The notes under the pieces were generated by a model. It was not told the origin of the DNA, did no database searches, and was given only the letters and a program-made list of their open reading frames with translations. A stretch of DNA of 64,000 nucleotides from Rhipicephalus microplus. Taxonomy: Eukaryota; Arthropoda; Arachnida; Ixodida; Ixodidae. This document shows positions 1-11,319 of this stretch, piece by piece. The stretch spans positions 95,683,239 to 95,747,238 of the forward strand of contig NC_134705.1 in NCBI RefSeq assembly GCF_043290135.1, given 5' to 3'. The translations under genes were made by a program, and so were the position numbers. Position 1 is the stretch's first letter, and the number at the start of each line of letters is the position of its first letter.

Positions 1-907
1 AGGATGACTGGCCATCAAGAATAAACGATGAGGGAATAGGCGACGTAGAACTAACATACCTCTAGGACATCGATGATTTTTTTTTTTGTAAATGTAGCGA
101 AGGTGTTGTTGAAGTAGTGGCTCTTAGCCACATTTATTTGAGCTTCCGACTTACTTTTCAATGCATTAAAGAAAGAAGCATTCATTGCACTTGAAATGAC
201 CATTCTCGCGTAAACGCTTTATGCGACACGTGAGGTGAACCATATCTTTATGCTACCTTGGATGTTCTGTGTTCCATATAATATATTTTGAGGCACATAC
301 TTTGGTAGGCATTCCCGTACAATGTCAAAAAATAAAAAGCAGCGCATATACATTGCAATATTCACTACAACATTCAAATTCCTCAAAAAATGAGGATAAG
401 TTACCAGCACGCATGTATAATTAACTTTACGAAAGTTCAAAACAGTCTTATTTCATCCCTTTAAGCAGAACACGCTAGGTTTGAGGCGACTTTAACCATT
501 TCATGGCTAGAAAATCTTCGACGACTTCACATTTTACACCGTGCAATAGGCGCACGCAGCCTCATAACGAAGTTAGGCTGCAGCTAACATTTTCTTGTAT
601 GATCTGTTGAAACTGCAAAACGCTGGTATATGTAAACGCGTGGGCAGTGATATCATAGCACGTAGAAGGGTACACGAGCATTGTTGTTTGCTGAAAGACC
701 TAGCAATCGTGACCCCACCCTTATATAACCAAAATTTACGATTGTGGATCGAGCTACGCAGCCCCCTACCTGAGTATGTCTTCATACTCATTCTTCCAGC
801 AAAATATACACAGTGCGTTCCCTCCATTTGAGGAGTAATCCACGGCAGGAATCACAAGTGGAGTGGTACGTATCATTGCATGCACCCTCCGTGCGATGAA
901 AATGGGC
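1..907. other. Unassigned sequence
   Basis: No recognisable gene, RNA or repeat boundary. The few ORFs (up to 84 codons, on both strands) overlap each other antisense and show no family resemblance. Confidence 0.6.
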
Positions 908-922
908 AGCTTGTTTCATTTA

Positions 923-1160
923 GCCCCGCCGTGGCTCTCTAGTGGCTAAGGTACTCGGCTGCTGACCCGCAGGTCGCGGGATCAAATCCCGGCTGTAGCA
1001 GCTGCATTTCCGATGGAGGCGGAAATGCTGTAGGCCCGTGTTCTCATATTTGGGTGCACGTTAAAGAACCCTAGGTGGTCGAAATTTCCAGAGCCCTCCA
1101 GTACGGCGTCTCTCATAATCATATGGTGGTTTTGTGACGTTCAACCCCACAAATCAATCA
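923..1160 (+). repeat. tRNA-derived SINE (Ruka-like), complete copy with TSD
   Basis: The head carries pol III promoter-like boxes: an A-box region with CTAGTGGCTAAGG and a degenerate B box. This is followed by the family body (GATGGAGGCGGAAATG, GGGTGCACGTTAAAGAACCC) and an AATCA-repeat tail. A perfect 15-bp target-site duplication, AGCTTGTTTCATTTA, flanks it at 908-922 and 1161-1175, which fixes both ends and shows L1-type retroposition. The family resembles the Ruka SINE described from Rhipicephalus ticks. The copy encodes no protein. Confidence 0.93.
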
Positions 1161-1175
1161 AGCTTGTTTCATTTA

Positions 1176-4029
1176 TGCTTCAGAAGTGTTCTTTGCTAGC
1201 GCTCGCGAGATTTTGTCCACAGGAACTGCAAAGTGTACGAGTCCAAAGTTCCTGATTTGGACTTTATACGCAACATCACAGCGACGATGAAAGTGTGAAG
1301 AAAGTGGTATTTTAATTCATTTTGCAATAAAAAAATATACGAAGACCATTGAAGTGGGCTGGCCTTTTTTATTTAGTGCTGCATCGTCTTCGCTGTAAAT
1401 ACTTCGCCCGTTGATTGATTAAAATAATGTCAAGCGTCTTCCTTTGGTTTTGTTCACATTACCCTCCACTATATACACTCTTTTCACTACAATTATTGGA
1501 GGCTGTATACCTCTTCGACATTTATGTCTTCATGGCGCACGTGTGCAACGTGATGGTAAGCGTCGAACCTATCAGGATTTCCACTTGCGCAATCGGAAAC
1601 TCACAAAGTGCAGGAAAACGCGAAGTGAATCGTGCGTGATAATCATGCGAGATGCGGTGAAGCACGGGGGTGTGAATTTGTGGCGAAGCCACGTAGATAA
1701 GAATATACATCTGATATTTCTCGCACAAGAATCATCCGAGAGAATATGCCCTTATCATATCACGTGAATCACCTTTTCGGGCGTCCTGAAGACAACCAAA
1801 GAACGAGAAACGCCGAGAAAGAGTAACACGTTGGATTGTCAATCTTTAGAAGATGTTTTGGGGCCCTTATATAGACAGGGCATGAATACACAGACGCAAG
1901 AGAGCACTGAAGACACCGCAAACGCTTCTGTAAGAAATCTTAAAGCTGCAGAAAACAAGGTGAAGTAATATATTTGATGCCCATATTCTCCACTCAAATT
2001 ACAATACGAGAAAAGGCGGCGCGCTGCAAATTGCGCGGCAGCGGCGGCGGCGGTGCGGTCTCTCGGAACTTCGGCTGTGGCGCAAACGGCGTGAGAAAAA
2101 AAGAGGCGACGGCGGCGGGGCGCGGCAGCGCACAGCTCTAAATGTATGTAAACAACGTGCAGCGCTTCTTAGGAAGCCAAGCCTGCTCCGTTCTTCGCAG
2201 TTTTTGATACATAACGTGTGATTGAATTCAAATAGAGCAAATGACCATTAGATGCAAGAACCATTGACTAGATGCAACATTTGAGAAAGTATATATTGTG
2301 TAAGCACATCTTAATACTTAAAATTTAAAGAACACGATAAAAATGGCACGGGGACAGGGAAAAGTTAGATGCGTGACGGCGGTGTAAGTTAATCATAGGT
2401 TTATCTACGCTAGTCTCTTAATCAACGTTCGTCGACATTATCATGCTGATAAACACACTGGGGTTTATTAGCGGCAATATTTCAATGCCTGCGTTGATAT
2501 AAATCGGCGTTTTCCAACTCGTTCATGCTCGTCGGAAAGTACGTGGAACGGTATCACTCTATTCACCGTAACTTAGATGAATAGAATTGTTTCGCATCGG
2601 AAAATCGTAATAAGATGTATTTGCGAAAGAACTGTGTAAGTCACTAGCAACGGTCGACCTTTTATACAGCTAACGCGATAAATTTACGAAACTTTATCTA
2701 TTCTATTTACAGTGTGGTCGAAAATAGAAATAATCGGCCAAAGAAACCAAAACGATGGTGAAAAAGAGCGCTCTTTTTCCTTTTGCTACTCCTTTTCGCC
2801 GCTTTTTCGACTTTTACCAAGCTGCCCGCCCTATCGGTGTCCAATGACACAGAAACATCGATACCGTACATTGCGCACAGTGCTCTCATCATCACTGACA
2901 AGCGCGCACACCCGGTTAGGAAGAAGCGCGATCGGAAACACCATGTTGAGCACCACTTGAGTGTATTCATTCATATATAATCACGTGAGCGAAAACTCTG
3001 CCTCGTGCGCCAGTGCTGGCGTTTCTTTTGGCGCTGATAGTACCCTTTTGTCGACAAATGCGTTGTCAGGCCACGATGAAAACTACGGGCTATGTGCACA
3101 TTTTTGTCCAAATCAAGTGTTGTTTATACAGCGCTGAGTTCTACCAAAAAGCCCCAAATCTTGCCGTTTTCGCTTCTAAAACTGCTTAGACCCTCGTTAT
3201 CTCCTTTTGCCAGACGTTCGCGCATTCTCGTAAGATATGTCAACACCACTCAGCCCAAAAAGTTACTTAACGAACTTGGGGGCATGATATTGACAACGAT
3301 GTCTGCTGGTGTATAGAACATACACCAAATGAAAACGTTTCTTGGCCTCTTGTAATGCGGTAGCTATCTTTAGAAGTGCCTCTAGACGAAAGTACAGCTT
3401 TTAAATGAGTAGTGTCGTGGGACAAGACATAATTTAAAAATCAGCCGTTTTGACCATAGCTTTGCCGACTTCTCAGTCGCAAACCGCTCCTCTCTGGTTG
3501 CATCACCAAAGCGCCGTCCACAGCGCCACCATTCATGGCGTACGAGGAGAATAAACGTTTGGATGAGGCGTATTCGAGTGTTGACTCCCTCCTCCCTTTT
3601 CATAACAACACAGGCCTCCGTATTGCTTACGGCACTGCCATGGTAATCCATTTAGGACGCTCTATTTTACTTTAAGCATTTTGTGCCGAACACAGTTCTC
3701 GTATTCCAATATTAAATGTTAAACGCCTTTCGACAATAACGAACGGTTCCTCCCATAGTTATAAGACAATGTGCTCTAAATAAATATTAATTATTATGTG
3801 AAGTTCCTGTGGACGAAACTTGTAGTGATGTTTCAAAAAATGCTCCTTTGAAACGCCTGAGGCCTGTCTAAATATCATAAATAAAAAAGCAAATGAAGCT
3901 AAAGTACTGTAAAACCTGAGCGAAAAAATGCCTCGCTAGCACATAAATTGCTCCCTTGAAGCAGAATATCCACAACCCAATAGAGTCTGAAAAAAGAAAG
4001 GCTTTCGTATGATGTGCTTTGTAGAAGTG
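1176..4029. other. Unassigned sequence
   Basis: No gene recognised. There is a short GCG/GGC-rich patch around 2026-2130. Overlapping short ORFs on both strands (for example 2707-2970 and 3382-3651) have no recognisable domain. Confidence 0.5.
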
Positions 4030-4125
4030 ACGTACTGTTTGTGTGCATGGAACAGCTTTATGCTCTCCCATAGTAGAGTACCATAGTACTGAAAATCCTT
4101 AACAACTTTTTCTAAACAAAAGAAT
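4030..4125 (-). repeat. Short dispersed repeat, copy 1
   Basis: Minus-strand copy of a family that recurs at about 12.6, 20.8, 34.9-35.3, 36.4, 40.5-40.7, 50.4 and 58.3 kb. Core marks on its own sense strand are a start near TTTAGAAAAAGTT, then GATTTAGAGTACT, then ACTCTACTATGGGAGAGC and a GCC-GTCCCGTG-like end. This copy keeps the ACTCTACTATGGGAGAGC core. No coding potential. Confidence 0.7.
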
Positions 4126-4953
4126 GCGACGAGTGTGATCGGATAGAGAAATGGCTTATAGGCCGTGTGCACTGCCACTTTTGTTTGAAGGAGCCTCTGC
4201 ACGCCAGGTTCCACCGACTATTGACTAAGGACGTTGCCCTATATACTGACGCGACACCCACAAGAAACCAAAGAAGGAAGATTGGGAGAGGATGCAGAAG
4301 AGTAGAGCTCATTCAGCTACTGTGTGTCACTCCGACGTAAAACTTGAAGACTTTGCAAATACAGAGAGACGATTAATCAATCTCCAAGTTGTAGGTCAGT
4401 TCGACAAACTGATGAATGAATGTAATGATGAGAAATATCCAATTCGTCGGCTGCACTCAGGAACGGTGTTTGCGCTGCCCATCTCGAAATGTTGTTCTTC
4501 TGTTCCTATTTCTTCATTTTTTCGGATGACTTCTCCCAGTGCGCGAGACATAGAAGAGTAAGCACGCTTGCTGTACTCAGTGGCTTCATCGTGACTTTTA
4601 CTTTTCTTCGTCTGCCAGGTTCGCAAACATCTACAGCGGCCACTGTCCAAGTACTCGGCGCCAGTCTCGGTCCATCGAAGACGCGTTTGCTTTAGGCTTT
4701 CGGGTGGCTCGTATTCCGCTGTACAAGCCGTCAATGAGCCGCGCGTCTCCATCGATCGATAACAAGCAACGAGATCGAACGGAAGGAGCAAGAGTTGTGT
4801 TTTCTGAGCTCCCGTTTCAATTTGCCCTACAGAAGTGCACTGAACTAGGCTGGTTGGTGCATCGCCAAGAACAGAGAAAACAGGCAGCAAGGGTAAGCGA
4901 GTAAAGACTTGGTCTGCAGCCCTTTGTGTGTTTTCTTTCTTTCTTTCGTCTCG
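4126..4953. other. Unassigned sequence with one 164-codon minus ORF
   Basis: The ORF at 4396-4890 (minus) is the longest here, is rich in charged residues, and matches no family that I recognise. It has neither a signal peptide nor a domain motif. It could be chance or an exon. Confidence 0.4.
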
Positions 4954-4966
4954 ATGAGGGACAGAA

Positions 4967-5002
4967 ATTGATTGATTTGTGGGGTTTAACGTCCCAAAAC
5001 CA
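4967..5002 (-). repeat. 36-bp SINE 3' stub with 13-bp TSD
   Basis: Only the last 36 bp of the Ruka-like SINE are present on the minus strand (tail plus GGTTTAACGTCCC in plus-strand reading). It is flanked by the exact duplication ATGAGGGACAGAA at 4954-4966 and 5003-5015. The duplication shows a genuine but extremely 5'-truncated insertion, not a decayed full copy. Confidence 0.9.
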
Positions 5003-5015
5003 ATGAGGGACAGAA

Positions 5016-5317
5016 GGTTGCTGACAACATTTGTTAGGCTACTTCTGGTGATTTCACGTTAATAAAATATCTCGCCCTCATTCATATTTTCCTGAACTGA
5101 ATTTTTATTTATGTCAGTATAGCCATAGCTGTGATAATACCTACACTCACGTAAAAAAAAGAAAAGAAAATGGCGAGGAAATCAACAATCAACAGCTCAG
5201 GTGTCTGATAGCGGTGTTCGCATATCGGCGTTCGTGTGCAATGGATCCCACCAGTCCGGATTCTACCAGTCGGCAAGCCCGTGCCTTGTCAACTAGGTCA
5301 CTTGTTGTATTATTTTC
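5016..5317. other. Unassigned sequence
   Basis: Nothing recognised apart from a short A/G-rich run near 5152-5172. Confidence 0.5.
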
Positions 5318-5734
5318 TTTGAAGTGAAGTGAAGTGAAACGAAGTTTTATTTCCTTTCGTACAAAGAAGGAAGCCGGGGTTAAAGGCTGGGATGCCTGAC
5401 AAAAATCTCAGCTCCACTGTACAGTGTGGTGACAGTTAAAAATACAATAATGTGAAAACATAATATAATAATTATACAAGATAAATCAGCTACACTGGAA
5501 AGTACGACGAAATAGCAGTGAAAACGTTGCTATACTTAAGAGAAAACAGAGTCGAGTAAATATTTTTTTGTTTTTTTTTCAAATATTTTCATTGAAACAT
5601 GAAAATTAACGTTTGTAAACATTGTAATCATAGCCACAGTCACCTGATCAGTTAGTTCTTGTTTGCCGTATTTAGTACGCATCTTAGGGACCTGCAGGTT
5701 TTGTTTTCGAAAATGCATGTATGCATCATTATAC
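5318..5734 (-). pseudogene. LINE 3' end (CR1/Jockey-like), interrupted by the gypsy element
   Basis: On the minus strand a frame reads a typical LINE reverse-transcriptase C-terminus, with a PK-x-RT-x-YGKQ motif followed by FTNVNF and a YLLDS tail, stopping near 5536. After this come an AATAAA-containing 3' UTR and a TTCAC-type pentamer tail at about 5318-5340. The frame upstream of 5734 continues without a stop on the other side of the gypsy insertion (11724 to about 11800) when the duplicated ATAC is counted once, so the LTR element landed inside this LINE. Clade assignment is by resemblance only. Confidence 0.5.
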
Positions 5735-6144
5735 TGTCACGAGGTCGTGACGTGGCCGAAGACAGGAGACTTCGTGTCGGGATTTAACTGTTTATTTGGG
5801 CGAACCTGTACCCGGTAAACGGAAAGTTCAATTACAGCAGCAGTCTTGCACAGATAGCAGTCTCGGACTGATAGCGGCGAATGGAGCGTCGGCCTTCGAT
5901 CAACAACAACTGGCAAGCGGCGAAGCGCGACGGCATTTATACTCTTGCCACCGAATGTTCTAGCGTTATCGCTGGCGGTGGCGTAGGTTCCAGAACAACC
6001 TGTACCGTTCGCACAGTGGGCGTGATCTTATCGAAATGATCTACTACAGTCCGGAATCTTCTGGAAAACTGCAGGCGTGGTTTGCGCTGAGAATCGTGTG
6101 GTGTTTTGGGACGATAACGAAAACTTGGGAAATGGAACTTGGCA
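5735..6144 (-). repeat. 3' LTR of the gypsy element
   Basis: 410 bp, beginning TGTCAC and ending GGCA in plus-strand reading. On the minus strand it carries a TATAAA at 5936-5941 and an AATAAA at 5791-5796, about 140 bp apart, in the order expected for U3-R. As the downstream LTR it supplies the polyadenylation signal. Confidence 0.95.
5791..5796 (-). terminator. Polyadenylation signal AATAAA in the 3' LTR
   Basis: Minus-strand AATAAA downstream of the LTR TATA box. Its position in the 3' LTR makes it the probable end signal for the retrotransposon transcript. The same hexamer is present in the 5' LTR. Confidence 0.7.
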
Positions 6145-6157
6145 TTGCCCCCCTCTG
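6145..6157 (-). other. Polypurine tract (plus-strand primer)
   Basis: Immediately upstream of the 3' LTR, the minus strand reads CAGAGGGGGGCAA. This is the purine run expected to survive RNase H and to prime second-strand synthesis. Confidence 0.85.
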
Positions 6158-6277
6158 AAAAAAAAGGCATCGTCCCGATGCTTTAACTAAAGATGAAGGT
6201 ACAATAATAATGCAAGAAAGTACAATGAATAAATTACGATGAAACAATAATACAAAAAAAAACACTGTTTCAGTTTG

Positions 6278-9200
6278 TTAACGCGCATGAAACGGCTTGA
6301 GGCGCGCGACATGCACGACTTCAGGTCGCGATCTGCGTCGTTGAGAGTTCGTGATGCCGTCGGGGACAACCTCATAATCAAGTGGGCCGAGACGTCGAAC
6401 CACCCTGTACGGTCCGAAGTAGCGTCGCAGAAGCTTTTCACTTAGTCCACGTCGGCGTATCGGCGTCCACACCCAAACACGTTCACCGCGCTGGTATTCC
6501 ACGATACGTCGTCGAAGGTTGTAACGGTGGCTGTCTGTCGTCTGTTGATTCTTGATACGGAGACGCGCAAGTTGTCGGGCTTCTTCGGCACGTTGAAGGT
6601 ACTCGCTCACATCGAGGCTTTCTTCGTCGGTGACGTTGGGTAACATGGCATCGAGCGTCGTTGCCGGGCTCCTTCCGTAGACCAATTTGTATGGAGATAT
6701 CTTCGTCGTCTCCTGCACCGCCGTGTTGTATGCGAAGGTCACATACGGAAGAATGGCGTCCCACGTCTTGTGTTCGACATCGACGTACATTGACAGCATG
6801 TCGGCGATCGTCTTGTTAAGCCGCTCGGTGAGGCCATTGGTCTGTGGGTGGTACGCTGTCGTTCGGCGGTGGTTTGTTTGGCTGTATGCCAAGATCGCTT
6901 GAGTTAAGTCGGCAGTGAATGCCGTTCCTCTGTCGGTGATAAGGACCTCGGGAGCGCCGTGACGTAGGACGATATTTTCGACGAAGAACTTAGCTACCTC
7001 GGATGCACTGCCTTTTGGCAGGGCTTTTGTCTCGGCGTAGCGGGTGAGGTAGTCGGTAGCTACCACGATCCACTTGTTTCCGAAAGCCGACGTCGCGAAC
7101 GGCCCTAGTAGGTCCATACCAATCTGCTGGAAAGGTCGACAAGGTGGATCAATTGGCTGCAGAAGTCCCGCTGGCCTTGTCGGTGGTGTCTTGCGTCGCT
7201 GACAGTCCCGGCATGTCCTCACATAACGAGTGACGTCGGTGGTAAGACGTGGCCAGTAGTACCTTTCTTGTATCCTCGCGAGCGTGCGAGAAACACCGAG
7301 GTGCCCTGCCGTCGGATCGTCGTGCAAGGCCTGCAGGAGTTCTGGTCGCAGAGCTGAAGGCACCACAAGGAGGTACTTAGCTCGAAGCGGTGAAAAGTTT
7401 TTCTTTTGTAGAAGACCGTTTCGTAGGAAGAACGACGCAAGTGCGCGCTTGAATACCTTCGGGACTTCGGCGGTCCTGCCTTCGAGGTATTCTATTAGGG
7501 CCTTAAGTTCCGGGTCGGCCCGCTGTCGTTCAGCGAAGTCGTCTGTAGTTATCGTTCCCAAGAAGTAGTCGTCATCCGGGTCGTCAGGTAGCGGTTGGTC
7601 GACAGGCGCACGAGAGAGACAGTCGGCGTCGGAGTGTTTTTTGCCGGACTTGTAAATGACAGTAATGTCATATTCTTGAAGTCTCAGGCTCCATCGTGCG
7701 AGGCGACCTGAAGGGTCCTTCAAGGTGGCTAGCCAACACAAGGCGTGGTGGTCGCTCACAAGTTTGAAGGGCCTGCCGTAGAGGTAGGGGCGAAATTTCG
7801 ACGTAGCCCAGATGATGGCGAGGCACTCCTTTTCTGTTGTGGAATAATTTGCTTCTGCTTTGGATAGTGATCGGCTGGCGTAACTAATGACCCTTTCAAG
7901 TCCGTCAGCCCTCTGCACAAGAACGGCGCCAAGACCTACGCTGCTTGCGTCAGTATGTATTTCTGTCTCGGCGAATTCGTCGAAATGGGCAAGTAACGGA
8001 GGCGTCTGGAGGCGATGTTTAAGCTCCTGGAAAGCGTGTTCCTGTGGCGTTTCCCACTTGAATTCCACGTCGGCCTTGGTAAGGTTAGTGAGAGGATCGG
8101 CGATGCGGGCGAAGTTTTTCACGAACCGCCTATAATAGGCGCACAGGCCCAGAAATCGGCGCACGGCTTTCTTGTCAGTGGGCGGCGGGAAGTTGGCGAT
8201 GGCGGCTGTTTTCCGCGGATCGAGACGAACTCCAGACTTGCTGATAACGTGCCCCAGAAACAAGAGCTCCTCATACGCAAATCTGCACTTTTCTGGCTTC
8301 AGTGTCAGTCCGGACGTCTTGATGGCTTGAAGTACAGCTTCAAGGCGCCGAAGATGCTCGTCGAAACTCGAGGAAAACACGACGACGTCGTTCAAGTACA
8401 CAAGGCAAGTCTGCCACTTCAATCCTGCCAGTACCGTATTCATAACGCGTTGAAAAGTTGCAGGCGCTGAGCAAAGGCCGAAGGGCATCACCTTAAACTC
8501 GAGGAGGCCGTCCGGTGTTATAAATGCCGTCTTCTCTCGGTCTCTTTCGTCGACTTCAATTTGCCAATAGCCAGTCTTGAGGTCCATTGACGAAAAGTAC
8601 TTGGCGTTATGGAGCCGATCAAGTGCGTCGTCTATTCGTGGGAGAGGATACACGTCCTTTCTTGTGATTTTGTTCAGGCGGCGATAATCGACGCAGAAAC
8701 GTAGGGTCCCATCCTTTTTCTTCACTAACACCACGGGGGATGCCCATGGGCTCTTGGACGGCTGGATAATGTCATCCCGCAGCATTTCATCAACTTGTCT
8801 CTTCATGGCCTCACGTTCTCGCGTCGAAACCCTGTACGGACTCTGACGGAGTGGTCTGGCATTTTCTTTGGTTATGATGCGATGTTTCGTGATTGGGGTC
8901 TGCCGAATTTTCGATGACGACGAAAAGCAATCTTCGTATTGCAGGAGCAGGGCCTTGAGCTGTTCTTGCTTATCGTTCGGAAGTCTGGGATTGACGTCGA
9001 AAGCTATGGGAGGGGCTTGGTTCCTCTGAGCAGGTTCCGCTGAATCGGCGAGGGCGAAAGCACTGGTGGCTTCGACAATTTCTTCAATGTATGCGACCGT
9101 TGTTCCTTTGTTCACATGTTTGTACTCATTGCTGAAATTCGTGAGCATAACCGTTGCTTTGTCTCCCCGCAGCTCTGCAATTCCTCTTGCGACGCAAATA

Positions 9201-9946
9201 TTTCGGGTGACCAACTGATGCTGACTGCCTTCAACGACGCCTTCCAAGTCAGGTGATTTAGGAGCGCCGACTGAAATAATGACGCTTGAGCGAGGCGGAA
9301 TGGTGACTTGTTCTTCCAGCACATTCAAGGCATGATGTCCTGACGGCGTGCGCGGCGGTAGTGCTTCTTCCGTAGATAACGTTATCGACTTTGTTTTTAG
9401 GTTGATGACAGCACCATGGAGGCATAAGAAGTCCATGCCAAGGATGACATCTCTCGAGCAACGCTGTAGGACTACGAAGTCTGTAGGATAAATACGGCCG
9501 TTAATGGTGACTCTCGCTGTGCAGATTCCTGCAGGCGTTACGAGATGACCTCCAGCTGTGCGGATCTCAGGGCCTTTTCAAGCTGTCCTCACTTTCTTTA
9601 ACTTCGCGGCGAACGACCCACTGATGACAGAATAGTCAGCTCCAGTATCGATGAGAGAAGTCACACTGTGGCCGTCGATAAGAACGTCGAGGTCGCTAGT
9701 TCGCCGTCTCGCATTACAGTTAGGGCGTGGCGTCGGGTCACAGCTGCGTCGGCTTGTTCCGCTGCTTCCATGTTGCGTCGTCAGGCCACCTTCGGTAAGT
9801 GAGCTTTCGCCGTCAGGGCTTTGCCTGGTTGGCGTTGTGTTCGGAAAGCTCCGTCGCGGCGTCGTCGTCGGAGGAGGATCTTCGGTAGTTCGTCGCACAG
9901 CAACCGCACCTACACCGGTTGCTGCCCTTAGTTTACCGGATATGGG
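6278..9946 (-). pseudogene. Gypsy pro-pol (protease, RT, RNase H, integrase), two lesions
   Basis: The pro-pol frame opens at 9946, overlaps the end of gag by about 19 bp in the -1 frame, and stops at 6278. The aspartic protease active site is DTGA (codons near 9635-9650). A TGA at 9578-9580 interrupts the protease in frame, and the frame then runs open to the end (first downstream Met at 9436, 1052 codons). In that part the RT shows SMDLKTGY (Asp285) but its active-site box is YLND at residues 347-350, with Asn349 (codon 8390-8392) where a catalytic Asp is required. RNase H carries HTDAS (Asp496), SDHHAL and HSDAD. Integrase has a zinc site (His705, His712, Cys742, Cys745), the triad Asp775, Asp835, Glu871 (D,D35E), and a C-terminal GPY module. 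Domain order RT-RH-IN is diagnostic of Ty3/gypsy. Confidence 0.96.
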
Positions 9947-11319
9947 CTAGGAGACCGGCCCCGCGTTGGGCCGGAGTACTGCCGGGGGTGCGGTGACATG
10001 CGGCGGCTGGGCGACGGCGAACGGAAAGGACTTCGTGGTGTCCATTGAGTTCTTGTCAGGTAGTCGGCGATGTCACGTGGCCGTTCCCCTGGCTGCGGAC
10101 GTGGTGCATCGACGGCAAAGCCACGCAGTCCCATCTGTCGGTACTGGCAACGGCGGTAGGAGTGCCCGGCCTCGCCGCAGTGGTAGCACAGTGGGCGGTG
10201 GTCAGGGGTGCGCCAAACGTCGGTTTTCCTCGGCGCACTGCGCTGGCCCGCTGGCGAACGGTAGGTCGTCGGTGGGGGTGGTGGCGGCGGTGGTGTCTGG
10301 CGACGGAAGTGTGACGGGGCGGCGTTTCGGCGTGGACGGGGAGGAGCGTTGTGGCGCACTGCAGCGGCGTAGCTCATAGTTTCTGGCTCGGGCAGCGGTG
10401 TTTGGGGAATTTGAAGCGATTGCCGAACTTCTTCTCGCACAATGTCGGCGATCGAATCCACTTGAGGTTGCGCCGAAGGCAACAGTTTGCGCAGCTCTTC
10501 CCGCACGATCGCTCGGATCGTTTCACGCAGCTTGTCGGAGTCACTGGCTTGAGCAGCAGCGCATTCTGGAGTAAGGCGACGATTATACTGTCTGGTGCGC
10601 ATGTCCAGGGTTTTTCCGATGGTGGTCGCCTCGGATACAAATTCTTGGACGGTGTTCGGTGGATTCCTCATTAGTCCCGCGAAGAGCTCCTGTTTGACCC
10701 CTCGCATGAGGAAACGAACTTTCTTCTCCTCAGGCATGTCCGGGTCAGCATGACGAAACAGGCGGGTCATCTCCTCTGTAAAAATTCCAACCTTTTCATT
10801 TGGTAGCTGAACCCGGGTCTCTAGTAGAGCAGCGGCCCTCTCTTTGCGTGCGACGCTCGCGAACGTTTGCAGAAATGTGCCGCAGAAGACATCCCACGTT
10901 CGGAGCGTGGACTCCCGATTCTCTAGCCAGGTCCTTGCGGTGTCTTCCAGGTAGAAGTACACACGACGGAGCTTTTCTTCGTTGTCCCAGTGGTTGAGGG
11001 TGGCCACACGGTCGTATGTTTCTAGCCAGGTTTCCGGGTCTTCAAACGAGTACCCATGAAACGTTGGTGGTTCCCTGGGTTGATGAATGACGATCGCGGG
11101 CTGGGACGCTCCGGTTGTCATAGTCGCTGCAGTAGAGGTCATGGCCTTGGCTTTCCGCGCCTTATCTTGTAGAAGCCCGTACTCCGGTGGGAGACTTTGC
11201 TGTCGGCGGCTTGTTCGCTGCTCTGGGTTGGCGTCGGTGTCTTCGCGACGTGAGCTGGGTTCACGGCTTGACGGGGGCGTCCGGTACATGAACGAAGCAG
11301 CACCTCCACCAGATGTCAC
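9928..11319 (-). CDS. Gypsy Gag (capsid plus nucleocapsid)
   Basis: An open frame of 463 codons encoding the structural protein that would form cytoplasmic virus-like particles and package element RNA. Residues about 85-245 resemble the retrotransposon Gag core, including a WLE...W-x-LE-x-TARTW stretch. A proline-rich linker (P run near 343-350) precedes one zinc knuckle, CX2CX4HX4C, with Cys378, Cys381, His386 and Cys391. The C-terminus is Arg/Ser/Pro-rich. The first ATG (11319) lies in the last bases of the 5' LTR and the frame covers the primer-binding site. The next ATG, 11289 (residue 11), begins just after it and is an equally plausible start. There is no internal stop, so gag looks intact, in contrast to pol. 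Confidence 0.94.
   Translation of the reverse strand: MTSGGGAASFMYRTPPSSREPSSRREDTDANPEQRTSRRQQSLPPEYGLLQDKARKAKAMTSTAATMTTGASQPAIVIHQPREPPTFHGYSFEDPETWLETYDRVATLNHWDNEEKLRRVYFYLEDTARTWLENRESTLRTWDVFCGTFLQTFASVARKERAAALLETRVQLPNEKVGIFTEEMTRLFRHADPDMPEEKKVRFLMRGVKQELFAGLMRNPPNTVQEFVSEATTIGKTLDMRTRQYNRRLTPECAAAQASDSDKLRETIRAIVREELRKLLPSAQPQVDSIADIVREEVRQSLQIPQTPLPEPETMSYAAAVRHNAPPRPRRNAAPSHFRRQTPPPPPPPPTTYRSPAGQRSAPRKTDVWRTPDHRPLCYHCGEAGHSYRRCQYRQMGLRGFAVDAPRPQPGERPRDIADYLTRTQWTPRSPFRSPSPSRRMSPHPRQYSGPTRGRSPSPYPVN
11300..11311 (-). other. Primer-binding site for tRNA-Ala
   Basis: Two bases inside the 5' LTR the minus strand reads TGGTGGAGGTGC. Its complement, GCACCTCCACCA, is the 3' end of eukaryotic tRNA-Ala including the CCA. 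All 12 bases match. Confidence 0.85.

Noticed and set aside
4396..4890. 164-codon minus ORF as a host gene
   Set aside because: No domain, no clear splice or start context, and several overlapping antisense ORFs. Kept only as a note under unassigned sequence.
7887..8470. Plus-strand ORFs under gypsy pol
   Set aside because: Antisense shadows of the RT and RNase H coding sequence.
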